A stretch of DNA of 54,989 nt from a virus. The position numbers and the translations under genes were made by a program. The stretch covers positions 1 through 54,989 of the IMG/VR virus record IMGVR_UViG_3300012351_000011; one strand, given 5' to 3'. Numbering within the stretch: position 1 is the first letter of the stretch; each line of letters begins with the position of its first letter. Below the pieces are notes generated by a model. That model was not told the DNA's origin, did not search any database, and was given only the letters and a program-made list of their open reading frames with translations. Below, one piece after another: positions 1-6,952 of this stretch.

Positions 1-1
1 G

Positions 2-55
2 AATGGGCTGAAAACATTTCAGCCCGACACAATCACGGTTACGGCAACACATTAA
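2..55 (+). CDS. 3' end of a tail-fibre/baseplate (BppU-like) protein, partial
   Basis: An open frame runs in from the window edge and stops at TAA 53-55, leaving 17 residues that end in ...DTITVTATH. This resembles the C-terminal beta strand of the BppU-type N-terminal domain that starts at 54762. It lies just upstream of the endolysin, where a last tail gene is expected. I infer that it is the missing end of the 54762 gene. The two pieces are one frame apart if the window ends are joined directly, so some bases must be missing. A perfect 9-bp hairpin (GGGCTGAAA, arms 5-13 and 17-25) lies inside it. Confidence 0.5.
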   Translation, partial: NGLKTFQPDTITVTATH

Positions 56-72
56 AGAAAGAGAGGCGAGGT

Positions 73-1050
73 ATGCCTGTTTTAGAAGGGTTTGTAATGG
101 TGTCACAATTGACAACCATTACAGAAGACGGACTACCAAATAAAGATGCTCCATACGAATGTGTGGCCGCTTCGTTGTGCGCTGGAGCTATGTATCTCAA
201 TGGTATCAAGCAGATAGGTGGGAAATATACACCTGACTGGTTCAAAGACCAGGCATATGGCGAAGATTACATGGGTGGTACCGCTGCAAGGAACTACATC
301 GATGTGTGTAAACAGTTAGGCGTGAAGCTTTATCCGCTGAATGGCAATCCTGGTCAGCTAGTGAAGTTTATTCATGACCAGTTAGCGCAAAAACACCCCG
401 TTATAGTAACGGTTCCTGATGTCTACGTTCCCAGTAGCTATGGATGGACACATGTTCTGTGCGCTTGTGGCGACAGCACTGGTATTATCACTTGCCTTGA
501 TCCTTACATCGGAAAACCTCTTACTCGCTCAGACCAAGAATGGATTAATCTTCTACTCGACAATGAGATATGGATTTTACAAAAGGAGGATGAAGTGCTT
601 TCAATCGACCTCAACACGCCCGGCATCTCGAATTACTTTACGCTCGTCAATGGTGACCAATGGCAGTGTAAACAAACTCAGAAGATTATTCACGGTGCTA
701 TTCTTGCGGAATATTGCAGATATGGTGGTGCTGGCCTATGTGGTTTAACGCATCTAGGCTTGCCAGTGTCAGGAGAAATAGCCATACCTAACGCATCACC
801 GTGTGTGAAGCAATTTTTCGAACGTGGTGTCTTGATTTGGGACCCTAATCACTCTATCGACAATCCCCCTGGAGCAGACAACGTGTACACCGCTCATCTG
901 TACGGTGGCCAGGGTGAAGACCCCCGAGTTGCTGAGATGAAAGCGCAAATCGACCAACTCAAACAACAGCTTGCTAATCAGCCACAACCGGACCCTGCAC
1001 CACTGAACGCAATTCACCAAATTCAAACGCTCGTGGCACCGTTTAAATAA
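73..1050 (+). CDS. Endolysin: C39-like cysteine peptidase plus LGFP-like wall-binding region
   Basis: The 325-residue protein has an N-terminal papain-fold C39-like domain with a plausible catalytic set: Cys30 in YECVAAS, His127 in GWTHVL, Asp143 in CLDPY. Residues 205-265 contain GLTHLGLPVSGE followed by FFERGVLIWDP, the pattern of LGFP cell-wall-binding repeats. A short coiled coil follows near 287-301, then a Pro-rich tail. Such proteins cut peptide cross-links in peptidoglycan at the end of infection. It sits between the tail gene and a holin-like gene, as a lysis cassette would. The start at 73 follows a purine-rich GAGGCGAGG; an in-frame ATG at 97 is possible. It could instead be a virion-associated peptidase. 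Confidence 0.7.
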   Translation: MPVLEGFVMVSQLTTITEDGLPNKDAPYECVAASLCAGAMYLNGIKQIGGKYTPDWFKDQAYGEDYMGGTAARNYIDVCKQLGVKLYPLNGNPGQLVKFIHDQLAQKHPVIVTVPDVYVPSSYGWTHVLCACGDSTGIITCLDPYIGKPLTRSDQEWINLLLDNEIWILQKEDEVLSIDLNTPGISNYFTLVNGDQWQCKQTQKIIHGAILAEYCRYGGAGLCGLTHLGLPVSGEIAIPNASPCVKQFFERGVLIWDPNHSIDNPPGADNVYTAHLYGGQGEDPRVAEMKAQIDQLKQQLANQPQPDPAPLNAIHQIQTLVAPFK

Positions 1051-1084
1051 GTCTTGTGCAACGGCTTATTAACTTTTAGAACAT

Positions 1085-1363
1085 TTATTCATAGTTAGGC
1101 CATGCGGTGATGTCTGGAACCTTTGCGGCAACTTCTTTCATGAAGAGTCTTTCAAGATCAACAGGAGCGATATTCCAGACGGCATGTAGTACCAGATCAT
1201 AGGCACGCTCGGCAATAATTTGTTTAATCAGGCGTGTTTTCCGCTGTTCAATCGTATCCTGAATTCTGGCATTGCTCAAATCAAGAAGATCATTCTTATT
1301 CAGTTCTTGCATAAGAAGTTCAGCAAAGCCTTGAAAATGTTCTTTACGTTCTTGTTCGTCCAT
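1085..1363 (-). CDS. Small helical protein of unknown function
   Basis: This 92-residue, charged, mostly helical protein (MDEQERKEHF...) is convergent with the endolysin. The start at 1363 is preceded by AAGGA at good distance. I do not recognise the family. The same frame stays open upstream to 1669 and encodes a hydrophobic start (MIYFLLCVILL...) antisense to the next gene, so a longer membrane-anchored form cannot be excluded. Confidence 0.5.
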   Translation of the reverse strand: MDEQERKEHFQGFAELLMQELNKNDLLDLSNARIQDTIEQRKTRLIKQIIAERAYDLVLHAVWNIAPVDLERLFMKEVAAKVPDITAWPNYE

Positions 1364-1424
1364 CGTAGTTTCCTTTTTTAGAAAGGTGTGTGCCCCTTTC
1401 CCCTGCGCAGTAGATAGTAATACG

Positions 1425-1441
1425 ATAGAGTAAAACTCTAT
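1425..1441. promoter_or_regulatory. Palindromic operator candidate
   Basis: ATAGAGT-AAA-ACTCTAT is a perfect inverted repeat with a 3-base centre. It lies between the (-) gene at 1085-1363 and the (+) holin-like gene, where a regulator could act on either. Confidence 0.3.
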
Positions 1442-1574
1442 TGGTTGAGGGGAATCAGGGCGCGGTAGACCAGTGATCAACGGAAATCTACTACTAACTT
1501 TTCCCGTGTCCTGTTTTCTGGAGTGCCACACCAAAGCACCGCAAAGTAGTATAACACAAAGGAGAAAGTATATC

Positions 1575-2276
1575 ATGAATTTACCACCCATGACGCAAAA
1601 CCAGAAGCTTATTCTGTCGTTTCTTGCCTCGACAGCAGGAGCTGCAGCGTCAGCAGGAATAGCGGCCATCGTGCAAGCGTATACTCAACAGGGGCTTGAT
1701 ATCCCTGTACTTATCAATGTGGGGCTCCTGGCCTTCTTTGCGTTCTTTGGGCCGGCTCTCAAGAATTATGTGCCAGGTCATATTCAGCAGATCTTACAGG
1801 CATCTGTTGATACAGCGGCCATGTATCGCAACGCTGCGCAACAATCACAACAGGCTCATGCCGCGCTGACGCAAACCGTTCAGACACTCTCCAAAGTGGC
1901 ACAACAACAGGCTGCATCACCTGCTCAACCCTTGCAAGGGAGTGCGCAACCTGCTGCTAGCGGTTCTGTTCAGTTGAATTTTCCTACTAACACCAGTGCG
2001 GCCAATAATTGGATGTTGGACAAACCTGCTCCACAACCCTTGCAAGGGACAGTACCACAGGGACAGGGGCAATACACGTTCACGCCGCCAGTACGTCCCA
2101 CGCCAGTACAGCCTCAACCTATCACGTTTCCAGCGGTACGACCGCCAATGGAGAGTATCAATATGGCACAAACACCAGTTGATGTTTCGCAGCAGGACAC
2201 ACAGTATCAAAGCGCGGCATTGCCGCCAGATCTTCACTTTGGCGATTCGGCACTTATTCCACAAGTGAATAAATAA
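1575..2276 (+). CDS. Holin-like membrane protein with Gln/Pro-rich tail
   Basis: The 233-residue protein has two hydrophobic segments (about residues 11-36 and 42-65) and then a long, low-complexity Gln/Ala/Pro-rich cytoplasmic region. The ATG at 1575 is preceded by GGAGAAAG. Position right after the endolysin and two membrane helices fit a holin, but the 150-residue tail is much longer than usual. Two copies of the dispersed palindrome lie in the tail and each is read as PLQG. It could instead be a structural or membrane-scaffold protein. Confidence 0.55.
   Translation: MNLPPMTQNQKLILSFLASTAGAAASAGIAAIVQAYTQQGLDIPVLINVGLLAFFAFFGPALKNYVPGHIQQILQASVDTAAMYRNAAQQSQQAHAALTQTVQTLSKVAQQQAASPAQPLQGSAQPAASGSVQLNFPTNTSAANNWMLDKPAPQPLQGTVPQGQGQYTFTPPVRPTPVQPQPITFPAVRPPMESINMAQTPVDVSQQDTQYQSAALPPDLHFGDSALIPQVNK
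1929..1940. repeat. Dispersed palindrome, copy 1
   Basis: CCCTTGCAAGGG inside the holin-like gene, read as PLQG. Confidence 0.9.
2037..2048. repeat. Dispersed palindrome, copy 2
   Basis: CCCTTGCAAGGG inside the holin-like gene, again read as PLQG. Confidence 0.9.
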
Positions 2277-2278
2277 AG

Positions 2279-2313
2279 CAACCTTTAATAACATTTCCAG
2301 TTATTAAAGGTTG
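2279..2313 (+). terminator. Perfect 14-bp hairpin after the lysis genes
   Basis: CAACCTTTAATAAC pairs perfectly with 2300-2313 across a 7-base loop, starting 3 bases after the stop codon. No U-run follows, so it may work as an RNA stabiliser or as part of a compound terminator with the next hairpin. Confidence 0.55.
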
Positions 2314-2334
2314 TGAGGGAAAACTTAAATAAAA

Positions 2335-2369
2335 AATACCCGCCTCTCACACGAAGCGGGTTACTTTTT
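2335..2369. terminator. Bidirectional intrinsic terminator
   Basis: ACCCGC and GCGGGT form a stem flanked by A-rich sequence on the left and TTACTTTTT on the right. It lies between convergent operons and could stop transcription from both sides. Confidence 0.6.
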
Positions 2370-2392
2370 ATGCTTACAGCCTGATATGTGTT

Positions 2393-2953
2393 TTAATTGC
2401 TACAATAAAAGACTGCATCAGGGTCTTGCAGCATCTCCGCAAACTTGATAAGTTCCTGATACCAGTTCTTATAGTGATCGAGCGTATGATGGTCAGGACG
2501 GTATTTACTTGAGAGGTCAAAGCAAGAATGTCCCAGGTATTGCATCGGGATACCAATATGCTCTATCTTCTCAAGGTGATACCGTACTATGCCCTCGAAG
2601 CTATACTGCTTGAACTCTTTTGATGATGACGGTGGCAATACGCTCAGGTAGGGTTGAATGAACTGCTCGAAGCTTTTCTCAGTAAACCAGAAGTAAGCAC
2701 GGTCAAGCATCATGATTACATCACCGAATCGCTTGACCACCTCTAAGAAAAGCGGCTTATCCACCTGCTCTGATTTGTCATAATTCCAATGATTGATGAC
2801 ATACCAGAGGCTTTTCTCCTCTACTGGCTCCCGTTCCATCGCATAGGCAAAGTTATCCTCTGCCCATTGGCATAATCCATAGGGATTGCGCAGCCAGTTC
2901 ATATCCATGCTCTCACCGGTACGTGCATTTGAAACGCCTATGTCTAAGCTCAT
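2393..2953 (-). CDS. Conserved-looking hypothetical protein (186 aa)
   Basis: A soluble protein rich in aromatic and acidic residues (MSLDIGVSNARTGESMDMNW...). The start at 2953 is set by AAGGAG eight bases upstream; the longer open frame to 3016 lacks a better site. It is the last gene of the leftward early operon. I do not recognise a domain. The CXXXXXXH-like residues near the C-terminus (GHSCFDL, RPDHHTLDHY) could bind metal, but this is weak. Confidence 0.6.
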   Translation of the reverse strand: MSLDIGVSNARTGESMDMNWLRNPYGLCQWAEDNFAYAMEREPVEEKSLWYVINHWNYDKSEQVDKPLFLEVVKRFGDVIMMLDRAYFWFTEKSFEQFIQPYLSVLPPSSSKEFKQYSFEGIVRYHLEKIEHIGIPMQYLGHSCFDLSSKYRPDHHTLDHYKNWYQELIKFAEMLQDPDAVFYCSN

Positions 2954-2981
2954 CCCATTCTCCTTAACCCCTTGCAGGGGG

Positions 2982-3185
2982 TTATGTGTTAATTTCATAT
3001 CGTATTTCAGCGTCATAGCCGGTCAATAAAAGCGATTCATAGGCTGGCAGCAAATGACCGTTTTTATCATGCCATCTAGGATGAGGATTACCTACCTGGT
3101 AGAACGGATTGGCTTCTACAAGCGCATCATTCCAGTTCAACCCTTCGTTCTTATTTATCATGCATACCAGCACTTCTTTGTTCAT
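2982..3185 (-). CDS. Small hypothetical protein (67 aa)
   Basis: A small soluble protein (MNKEVLVCMINKNEGLNW...) with a purine-rich ribosome site. Its start overlaps the stop of the upstream gene by ATGA, so translation is coupled. An imperfect copy of the palindrome (CCCCTTGCAGGGG) lies in the gap to the next gene. Function unknown. Confidence 0.55.
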   Translation of the reverse strand: MNKEVLVCMINKNEGLNWNDALVEANPFYQVGNPHPRWHDKNGHLLPAYESLLLTGYDAEIRYEINT

Positions 3186-3376
3186 TTGTTGATCTCTTCT
3201 TCTAGGATATCAAGCCATTCTCTGAGCGATGTGATACGGCGTAGTATCGCTTTCTTCTCTCTTTTTGCCGGCTTACCCTCTTGTTTTCTGAGGTTGTAGG
3301 AATAAGCGCGGTTTTTAATTTGATGAGCAAGAGAGAATATTTGAAAAGCCTGCTCAACTGCGTTCATAGCTCTCAT
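3182..3376 (-). CDS. Small basic helical protein (64 aa)
   Basis: A strongly basic, helical protein (SYNLRKQEGKPAKREKKAILRR...). Its start ATG shares one base with the sigma-factor stop codon (TAATG) and it overlaps the next gene by ATGA. It is therefore translated together with the sigma factor and may act with it, for example as a small regulator, but nothing in the sequence proves that. Confidence 0.55.
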   Translation of the reverse strand: MRAMNAVEQAFQIFSLAHQIKNRAYSYNLRKQEGKPAKREKKAILRRITSLREWLDILEEEINK

Positions 3377-4278
3377 TATATCATCGCCTCTTTTGCCAGT
3401 TCTCGCTCAAGTGGATATTTGAGCTTCCTTAATGCATCCTTCTCAATTTGCCGGATGCGTTCACGGCTCACCTTGAAATGCGCTCCACATTCAAGCAAGG
3501 TTGAAACGTCCTGTGGATCATCGGTTTTTGCTATACCAAACCTCATACGCAAGACAGCACGCTCACGCTTGCTCAGTACAGACATGGCACGCTCTATTTG
3601 CTGTTGTAGAGCGTGCTGATCGTCATCCTGGCCAGGCTGGGATATGTTCTCATCTATCAAGATATCACCAAGCGTGTTGTTTTCGTCAGTGCCAATCTCG
3701 CTATAGAGCGGCATATCCAAACTAGCGGTGTCTTCGCTGAGCAAGAGCATTTCATGTACTTCTGTTTCTGTCATGTTCACGAAGCTAGCAAGTTCTGATA
3801 GACTAGGCTCTCTTTCAAGTTTCGCTTCCAAGATGCCACGTTGCTTTTTGAGATGCTTGATATTGTCGAAGTAGTAAGACGGGACGTAGATCAGTCGTTG
3901 CTCATGTAGCGAGCGACTAATTGCCTGTCGTATCCACCATGTAGCGTATGTGCTGAACTTGTACCCCTTGCAAGGGTCGAACTTCTCAGCAGCACGCATC
4001 AGGCCGATATTTCCCTCTTGTATCAAGTCTAAGAAGTCAGCACCCGTACGCTTTGCGTAGCCACGCGCAAGAGCCACGACTAAGCGCAGGTTGGCTTCGA
4101 TCAAGCGTTGTTTGGCGGATTGGTCACCGGCTGCAATACCCCTTGCAAGGGTGACTTCTTGCTCAGCGGTCAAGAGAGGGTGCAAGTTGGTTTCGTTTAA
4201 GTATTGGTTTAAGCTGTCTTCTTTGAAGTCGTCTCCGAATTCTTTGATGTCGCGCGGTGTGATAGTTCGTCTTGGCAT
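3376..4278 (-). CDS. Sigma-70 family (primary-type) RNA polymerase sigma factor
   Basis: The 300-residue protein shows region 1.2 ([20 protein letters not shown]), region 2 ([13 protein letters not shown], then [32 protein letters not shown]), region 3 and a region 4 helix-turn-helix ([18 protein letters not shown]). This is the architecture of group 1/2 sigma factors and not of short ECF or T4-type late sigmas. The ATG at 4278 follows GAGAGGA; the frame stays open to 4326 but would overlap the upstream gene. Two palindrome copies fall in conserved parts (read as DPCKG and TLARG) without adding or removing residues. It probably redirects host polymerase to phage promoters. Confidence 0.9.
   Translation of the reverse strand: MPRRTITPRDIKEFGDDFKEDSLNQYLNETNLHPLLTAEQEVTLARGIAAGDQSAKQRLIEANLRLVVALARGYAKRTGADFLDLIQEGNIGLMRAAEKFDPCKGYKFSTYATWWIRQAISRSLHEQRLIYVPSYYFDNIKHLKKQRGILEAKLEREPSLSELASFVNMTETEVHEMLLLSEDTASLDMPLYSEIGTDENNTLGDILIDENISQPGQDDDQHALQQQIERAMSVLSKRERAVLRMRFGIAKTDDPQDVSTLLECGAHFKVSRERIRQIEKDALRKLKYPLERELAKEAMI
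3964..3976. repeat. Dispersed palindrome, copy 3
   Basis: CCCCTTGCAAGGG in the sigma gene, read on (-) as PCKG within the conserved FDPxxGxKFSTYA stretch. Confidence 0.9.
4139..4151. repeat. Dispersed palindrome, copy 4
   Basis: CCCCTTGCAAGGG in the sigma gene, read on (-) as LARG between regions 1.2 and 2.1. Confidence 0.9.
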
Positions 4279-4301
4279 GGCTGATATGTCCTCTCTTCTG
4301 G

Positions 4302-4541
4302 CTAGATGAACTGGTTGATGTTCCATATCGGCACTGTGGCATTCGGTGACTCAACCGTCATTTCTTCGTGAAACCAATCACGTTTATCGCGTTCAAGCAA
4401 CTCTTTGTACAGTTTTTCGATAAGCTTATTGGTTTTTTTGACGTAACTACGAAACGTCATTAAAAGAATGAGGATGCATATTCCCCAACCGAGGACCATA
4501 ATCATTATGGGGATGAGTAGGTATTGTGGCATGAGTGGCAT
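4302..4541 (-). CDS. Small single-pass membrane protein (79 aa)
   Basis: One N-terminal hydrophobic helix (about residues 7-29, [20 protein letters not shown]) is followed by a basic cytoplasmic segment ([26 protein letters not shown]). It is the first of a run of small membrane proteins upstream of the sigma gene, in the same operon. Function unknown; early phage membrane proteins often alter host envelope or defence. Confidence 0.5.
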   Translation of the reverse strand: MPLMPQYLLIPIMIMVLGWGICILILLMTFRSYVKKTNKLIEKLYKELLERDKRDWFHEEMTVESPNATVPIWNINQFI

Positions 4542-4557
4542 TGGTGTGTCTCACTTT

Positions 4558-4869
4558 CTATACAAATGCGTGAACAATAGCTCCAAGTCCAAGCGCAACC
4601 AGCGGAGAAAAGAAGCTATAACTAAGCGCTTGAATGAAAACCGCTGACGCGCTCTTATCTTTTGATTTAGAGCTTGATTGATCTGAGCCTGAATAAGTGA
4701 ACATATGTACCACCAGAGAGATACCGATAGCAAGAGCAATGCTAATCTGAGGCAGATGAAACGCAGGAACAAAAAACCATCCCCACAAAACAGAAAGAAC
4801 ATAGCCGCTCCAAATAGGACTAAGCACGAAAATGCCAACAATGGCTACTATCCAACCTAAAACCTTCAT
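4558..4869 (-). CDS. Multi-pass membrane protein (103 aa)
   Basis: Three or four hydrophobic segments are separated by a short Ser/Lys-rich polar loop (SGSDQSSSKSKDKS). The start at 4869 follows AAAGGGG. A second open frame over the same bases (4551-4841) is less likely because it lacks such a site. No family recognised. Confidence 0.6.
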   Translation of the reverse strand: MKVLGWIVAIVGIFVLSPIWSGYVLSVLWGWFFVPAFHLPQISIALAIGISLVVHMFTYSGSDQSSSKSKDKSASAVFIQALSYSFFSPLVALGLGAIVHAFV

Positions 4870-4892
4870 AGTTTTTCCCCTTTCTTTATCTC

Positions 4893-5099
4893 CTAAAATT
4901 GACTTTCACGTAAGACGCTATCAATTTGTGTGTTTATCTTGTGCTGGAAGTCCTGGTACAGCGTGTCTTTCAATCGTCTCTCTTGAGCCTGCTTGTCAAA
5001 CTGCTTGCAGGACAAGACTACCCAGATAAAAGCAGATACACTACTTACAATAGTAAGAGCGCCAATGGCGGCTAGAATATGGATGACAATGTTGTACAT
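4893..5099 (-). CDS. Small single-pass membrane protein (68 aa)
   Basis: An N-terminal membrane helix (IHILAAIGALTIVSSVSAFI) is followed by a charged coiled-coil-like tail (CKQFDKQAQERRLKDTLYQDF). AGGAG lies at ideal distance before the ATG and overlaps the end of the upstream gene. The topology matches the 4302-4541 protein, so the two may be related in job. Confidence 0.6.
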   Translation of the reverse strand: MYNIVIHILAAIGALTIVSSVSAFIWVVLSCKQFDKQAQERRLKDTLYQDFQHKINTQIDSVLRESQF

Positions 5100-5101
5100 G
5101 G

Positions 5102-5473
5102 TTATCTCCTGACAGGATGCAGATGGACTGCTCGGTGTATTTGTGTCTGAGGTCCTGTGTCCTGGTGATGCTCTTTTACGTAGGTTAAGAACCGTTGTCC
5201 TGGTACTTGCTGCATAGGTCCGGTGTTACGTTCTTCATGCAAGAGCGGATGCAATTTTGAGCTTGAAGGCGTCATTGACGCTCCACAAAATGCACAGAAA
5301 CGCGCATCGGGCGCGGTCGCTGGCAATTCGCACATGGGACACTTCATCAATGTCCAAGAGTGGCTTGCATGATATGAGTCAAGAAACTGGCGGAACGCTT
5401 CAAATTGACGATTGCGCCGACGAGCGGCTATCTGGGTGAATAATTGTGTAAAGAAATTTGGGCGCTTGTTCAT
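5102..5473 (-). CDS. Zinc-ribbon protein (123 aa)
   Basis: The middle of the protein has a paired knuckle, CPMC near residue 45 and CAFCG near residue 56, typical of a zinc ribbon. The N-terminus is basic (RRRNRQFEAF) and the C-terminus His/Arg-rich. Such small ribbons bind nucleic acids or partner proteins. A full palindrome copy lies just upstream and its AAGGGG may help ribosome binding. Confidence 0.6.
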   Translation of the reverse strand: MNKRPNFFTQLFTQIAARRRNRQFEAFRQFLDSYHASHSWTLMKCPMCELPATAPDARFCAFCGASMTPSSSKLHPLLHEERNTGPMQQVPGQRFLTYVKEHHQDTGPQTQIHRAVHLHPVRR

Positions 5474-5492
5474 CGTTGAATGCTCACTTTCT

Positions 5493-5506
5493 CCCCTTGC
5501 AAGGGG
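5493..5506. repeat. Dispersed palindrome, copy 5
   Basis: CCCCTTGCAAGGGG, the full 14-base form, in the gap between two (-) genes. Confidence 0.95.
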
Positions 5507-5516
5507 TGGCTATCGG

Positions 5517-5723
5517 CTACTTTTGCATCAGATCAAGCACCTGGCCAGCATATGGTTCATCCAGATTGATAACCACATACTGATTGTCCAGTGACTTGCC
5601 ATGAACAGAACGCCAGCCACGTACAATAGCCACCAATGTATTGAGAGTGGTTTGATTGTCTTCGCTCAAAGCATCCTCAATATCTGCTTTTTTGAGCACA
5701 AGAAATTTATCTTCTAGTTCCAT
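5517..5723 (-). CDS. Small acidic protein (68 aa)
   Basis: A soluble acidic protein (MELEDKFLVLKKADIEDALSE...) with AGGAAAGAGG before the start. Its pattern (conserved-looking LDEPYAGQVLDLM near the C-terminus) suggests a compact alpha/beta fold. I do not recognise it. Confidence 0.55.
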   Translation of the reverse strand: MELEDKFLVLKKADIEDALSEDNQTTLNTLVAIVRGWRSVHGKSLDNQYVVINLDEPYAGQVLDLMQK

Positions 5724-5741
5724 TGCTAAACCTCTTTCCTG

Positions 5742-5846
5742 CTAGCAGTCACACGTTCCACATTTCTCGCAACCACCGCACACACAGCGGCGATTGCCAC
5801 AACGACACCAACCCATGTCGAATAGGTGAAGGAGCTTGTGAAGCAT
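5742..5846 (-). CDS. Cysteine-rich microprotein (34 aa)
   Basis: A short frame encodes a hydrophobic/His-rich start (MLHKLLHLFDMGW) and then nine cysteines in the last 21 residues (CRCGNRRCVCGGCEKCGTCDC-type spacing). GGAGG lies eight bases before the ATG, which directly follows the stop of the upstream gene. This is a much better start signal than that of the competing hydrophobic frame (5726-5935). The dense CxC and CxxC pairs suggest a metal-binding knuckle. Function unknown. Confidence 0.55.
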   Translation of the reverse strand: MLHKLLHLFDMGWCRCGNRRCVCGGCEKCGTCDC

Positions 5847-6170
5847 TTATTTGGCCTCCATAATGCGCCGTGCGATAGCGCGTCCTTCTTCACAAAAGTT
5901 GCAATGGCACACATCCCCATTCCTGGCGACAACATGATCTTTCATGAAGGATTGAATCAATTCAAGCATTGCTGGGGCTTCAATAACGCCTGAAGGGACT
6001 GGTTGAGGCTGTCCAACTTTGCTATTAAGCAGTTCTGCCATGCAGTCATAGCAGAGCTTCTCTTTTGCATTGAGATGTTCCCATGCCACGCCCCAGTCTA
6101 CTTTGTCGGTATAGTTTTCTTTGCGTGCCTTCAAAAAGGCTTCATGGATATCTTGCGCGGTTATTGGCAT
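5847..6170 (-). CDS. Hypothetical protein with C-terminal CxC..C motif (107 aa)
   Basis: A helical protein (MPITAQDIHEAFLKARKENY...) with cysteines in CYDCM and in DVCHCNFCEEGRAIARR, which could bind zinc. The ATG at 6170 shares one base with the upstream nuclease stop (TGATG) and follows GGAGG, so the two genes are translationally coupled. Family not recognised. Confidence 0.6.
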   Translation of the reverse strand: MPITAQDIHEAFLKARKENYTDKVDWGVAWEHLNAKEKLCYDCMAELLNSKVGQPQPVPSGVIEAPAMLELIQSFMKDHVVARNGDVCHCNFCEEGRAIARRIMEAK

Positions 6171-6952
6171 CACTTCACCTCCATATCTCGAAAACATAAA
6201 TCTCTCATGGGACATTTTTTGGCGCGGCTATCATCCGGGGACTGGCATACTCTTGCAGGGAAAGGTTTGCCGTTCCTTGCAAGGGAAACATGACCTTTGA
6301 CGGCGTAGGCTCTATCGGTGTAGGGCTTTGAATACTTCGGGTCATGCTCTACTACCCAGAGTTTGAATTCACGACTGTCATTTTTGTTCACAATGAGGAT
6401 GATAGCGCGCTTTAATTCAAGTAAATGCATGTACAGCTGAGCTTGAAAAAACGCCTTGTTGACCGTTGTATTGGCTGTCATGGCCGTTACAAGGCTTGCA
6501 TCAGCTATCGGGTTATAGCTTTCCTGCTTCAACCCTTTAATCTCAACCACGTAGTGCATACCAAAGAAATTGAGAATGGCATCCGGGGAAAAGTACACGT
6601 TGCGCGTCTCATCGTAGTGAGTCAAGTCGAGCTCAGGTTGACCATTGTTCATGACCACATTCAAGTGATTTTTGAAGATCAACTGAAGCATCCGGTGAAT
6701 TTCCCAGCCATGCAAGAAGATGCTGTACTGTTTCCACTGCCAGTATTTCAGGTCCTCGGGTTGCACTTCATCGGGTTGCAATTGAGCCAACACGTAGCGC
6801 CGTGTACACCACTCGCTTTCATCAGATAATAAATTTGATGCGTGTGGGGGACCTGTGCGGAGTGGTTGTGAACCACCCCACGACAGGTAAGCGTCCTGGA
6901 TATCGAGCTTGATAAGCTCTTCAATGGTACGCAAACTAGAACTCGTGGTCAT
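6170..6952 (-). CDS. Cas4/RecB-like PD-(D/E)XK nuclease with four-cysteine cluster
   Basis: The 260-residue protein carries the nuclease core with Asp124 in FSPDAIL, Glu137 and Lys139 in VVEIKG, and a QAQLYMH motif at 170-176. One N-terminal cysteine (Cys49, EWCTRRY) and three near the C-terminus (Cys236, Cys247, Cys253) match the iron-sulphur arrangement of Cas4 and AddB-type nucleases. A single-strand or 5'-3' exonuclease role in phage recombination is likely. It overlaps by 17 bases the gene for an ssDNA-binding-like protein. No cas genes or repeat arrays are nearby, so a CRISPR role is unlikely. Confidence 0.8.
   Translation of the reverse strand: MTTSSSLRTIEELIKLDIQDAYLSWGGSQPLRTGPPHASNLLSDESEWCTRRYVLAQLQPDEVQPEDLKYWQWKQYSIFLHGWEIHRMLQLIFKNHLNVVMNNGQPELDLTHYDETRNVYFSPDAILNFFGMHYVVEIKGLKQESYNPIADASLVTAMTANTTVNKAFFQAQLYMHLLELKRAIILIVNKNDSREFKLWVVEHDPKYSKPYTDRAYAVKGHVSLARNGKPFPARVCQSPDDSRAKKCPMRDLCFRDMEVK
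6275..6285. repeat. Dispersed palindrome, copy 6
   Basis: CCTTGCAAGGG in the nuclease gene, read on (-) as SLAR. Confidence 0.85.

Noticed and set aside
1364-1669. Upstream extension of the 1085 gene with a signal-like hydrophobic start
   Set aside because: It runs antisense over the start of the holin-like gene and lacks a good ribosome site; the internal ATG at 1363 has AAGGA.
4551-4841. Second membrane-like frame over 4558-4869
   Set aside because: No ribosome site; probably an echo of the hydrophobic codons of the true gene.
5726-5935. A hydrophobic 69-codon (-) frame
   Set aside because: It has no ribosome site and overlaps 5847-6170 by about 90 bases; the cysteine-rich frame 5742-5846 has a far better start.
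6170-6952. CRISPR-associated Cas4
   Set aside because: No cas1/cas2 and no regular repeat-spacer array were found anywhere in the window; the dispersed palindromes are not regularly spaced.
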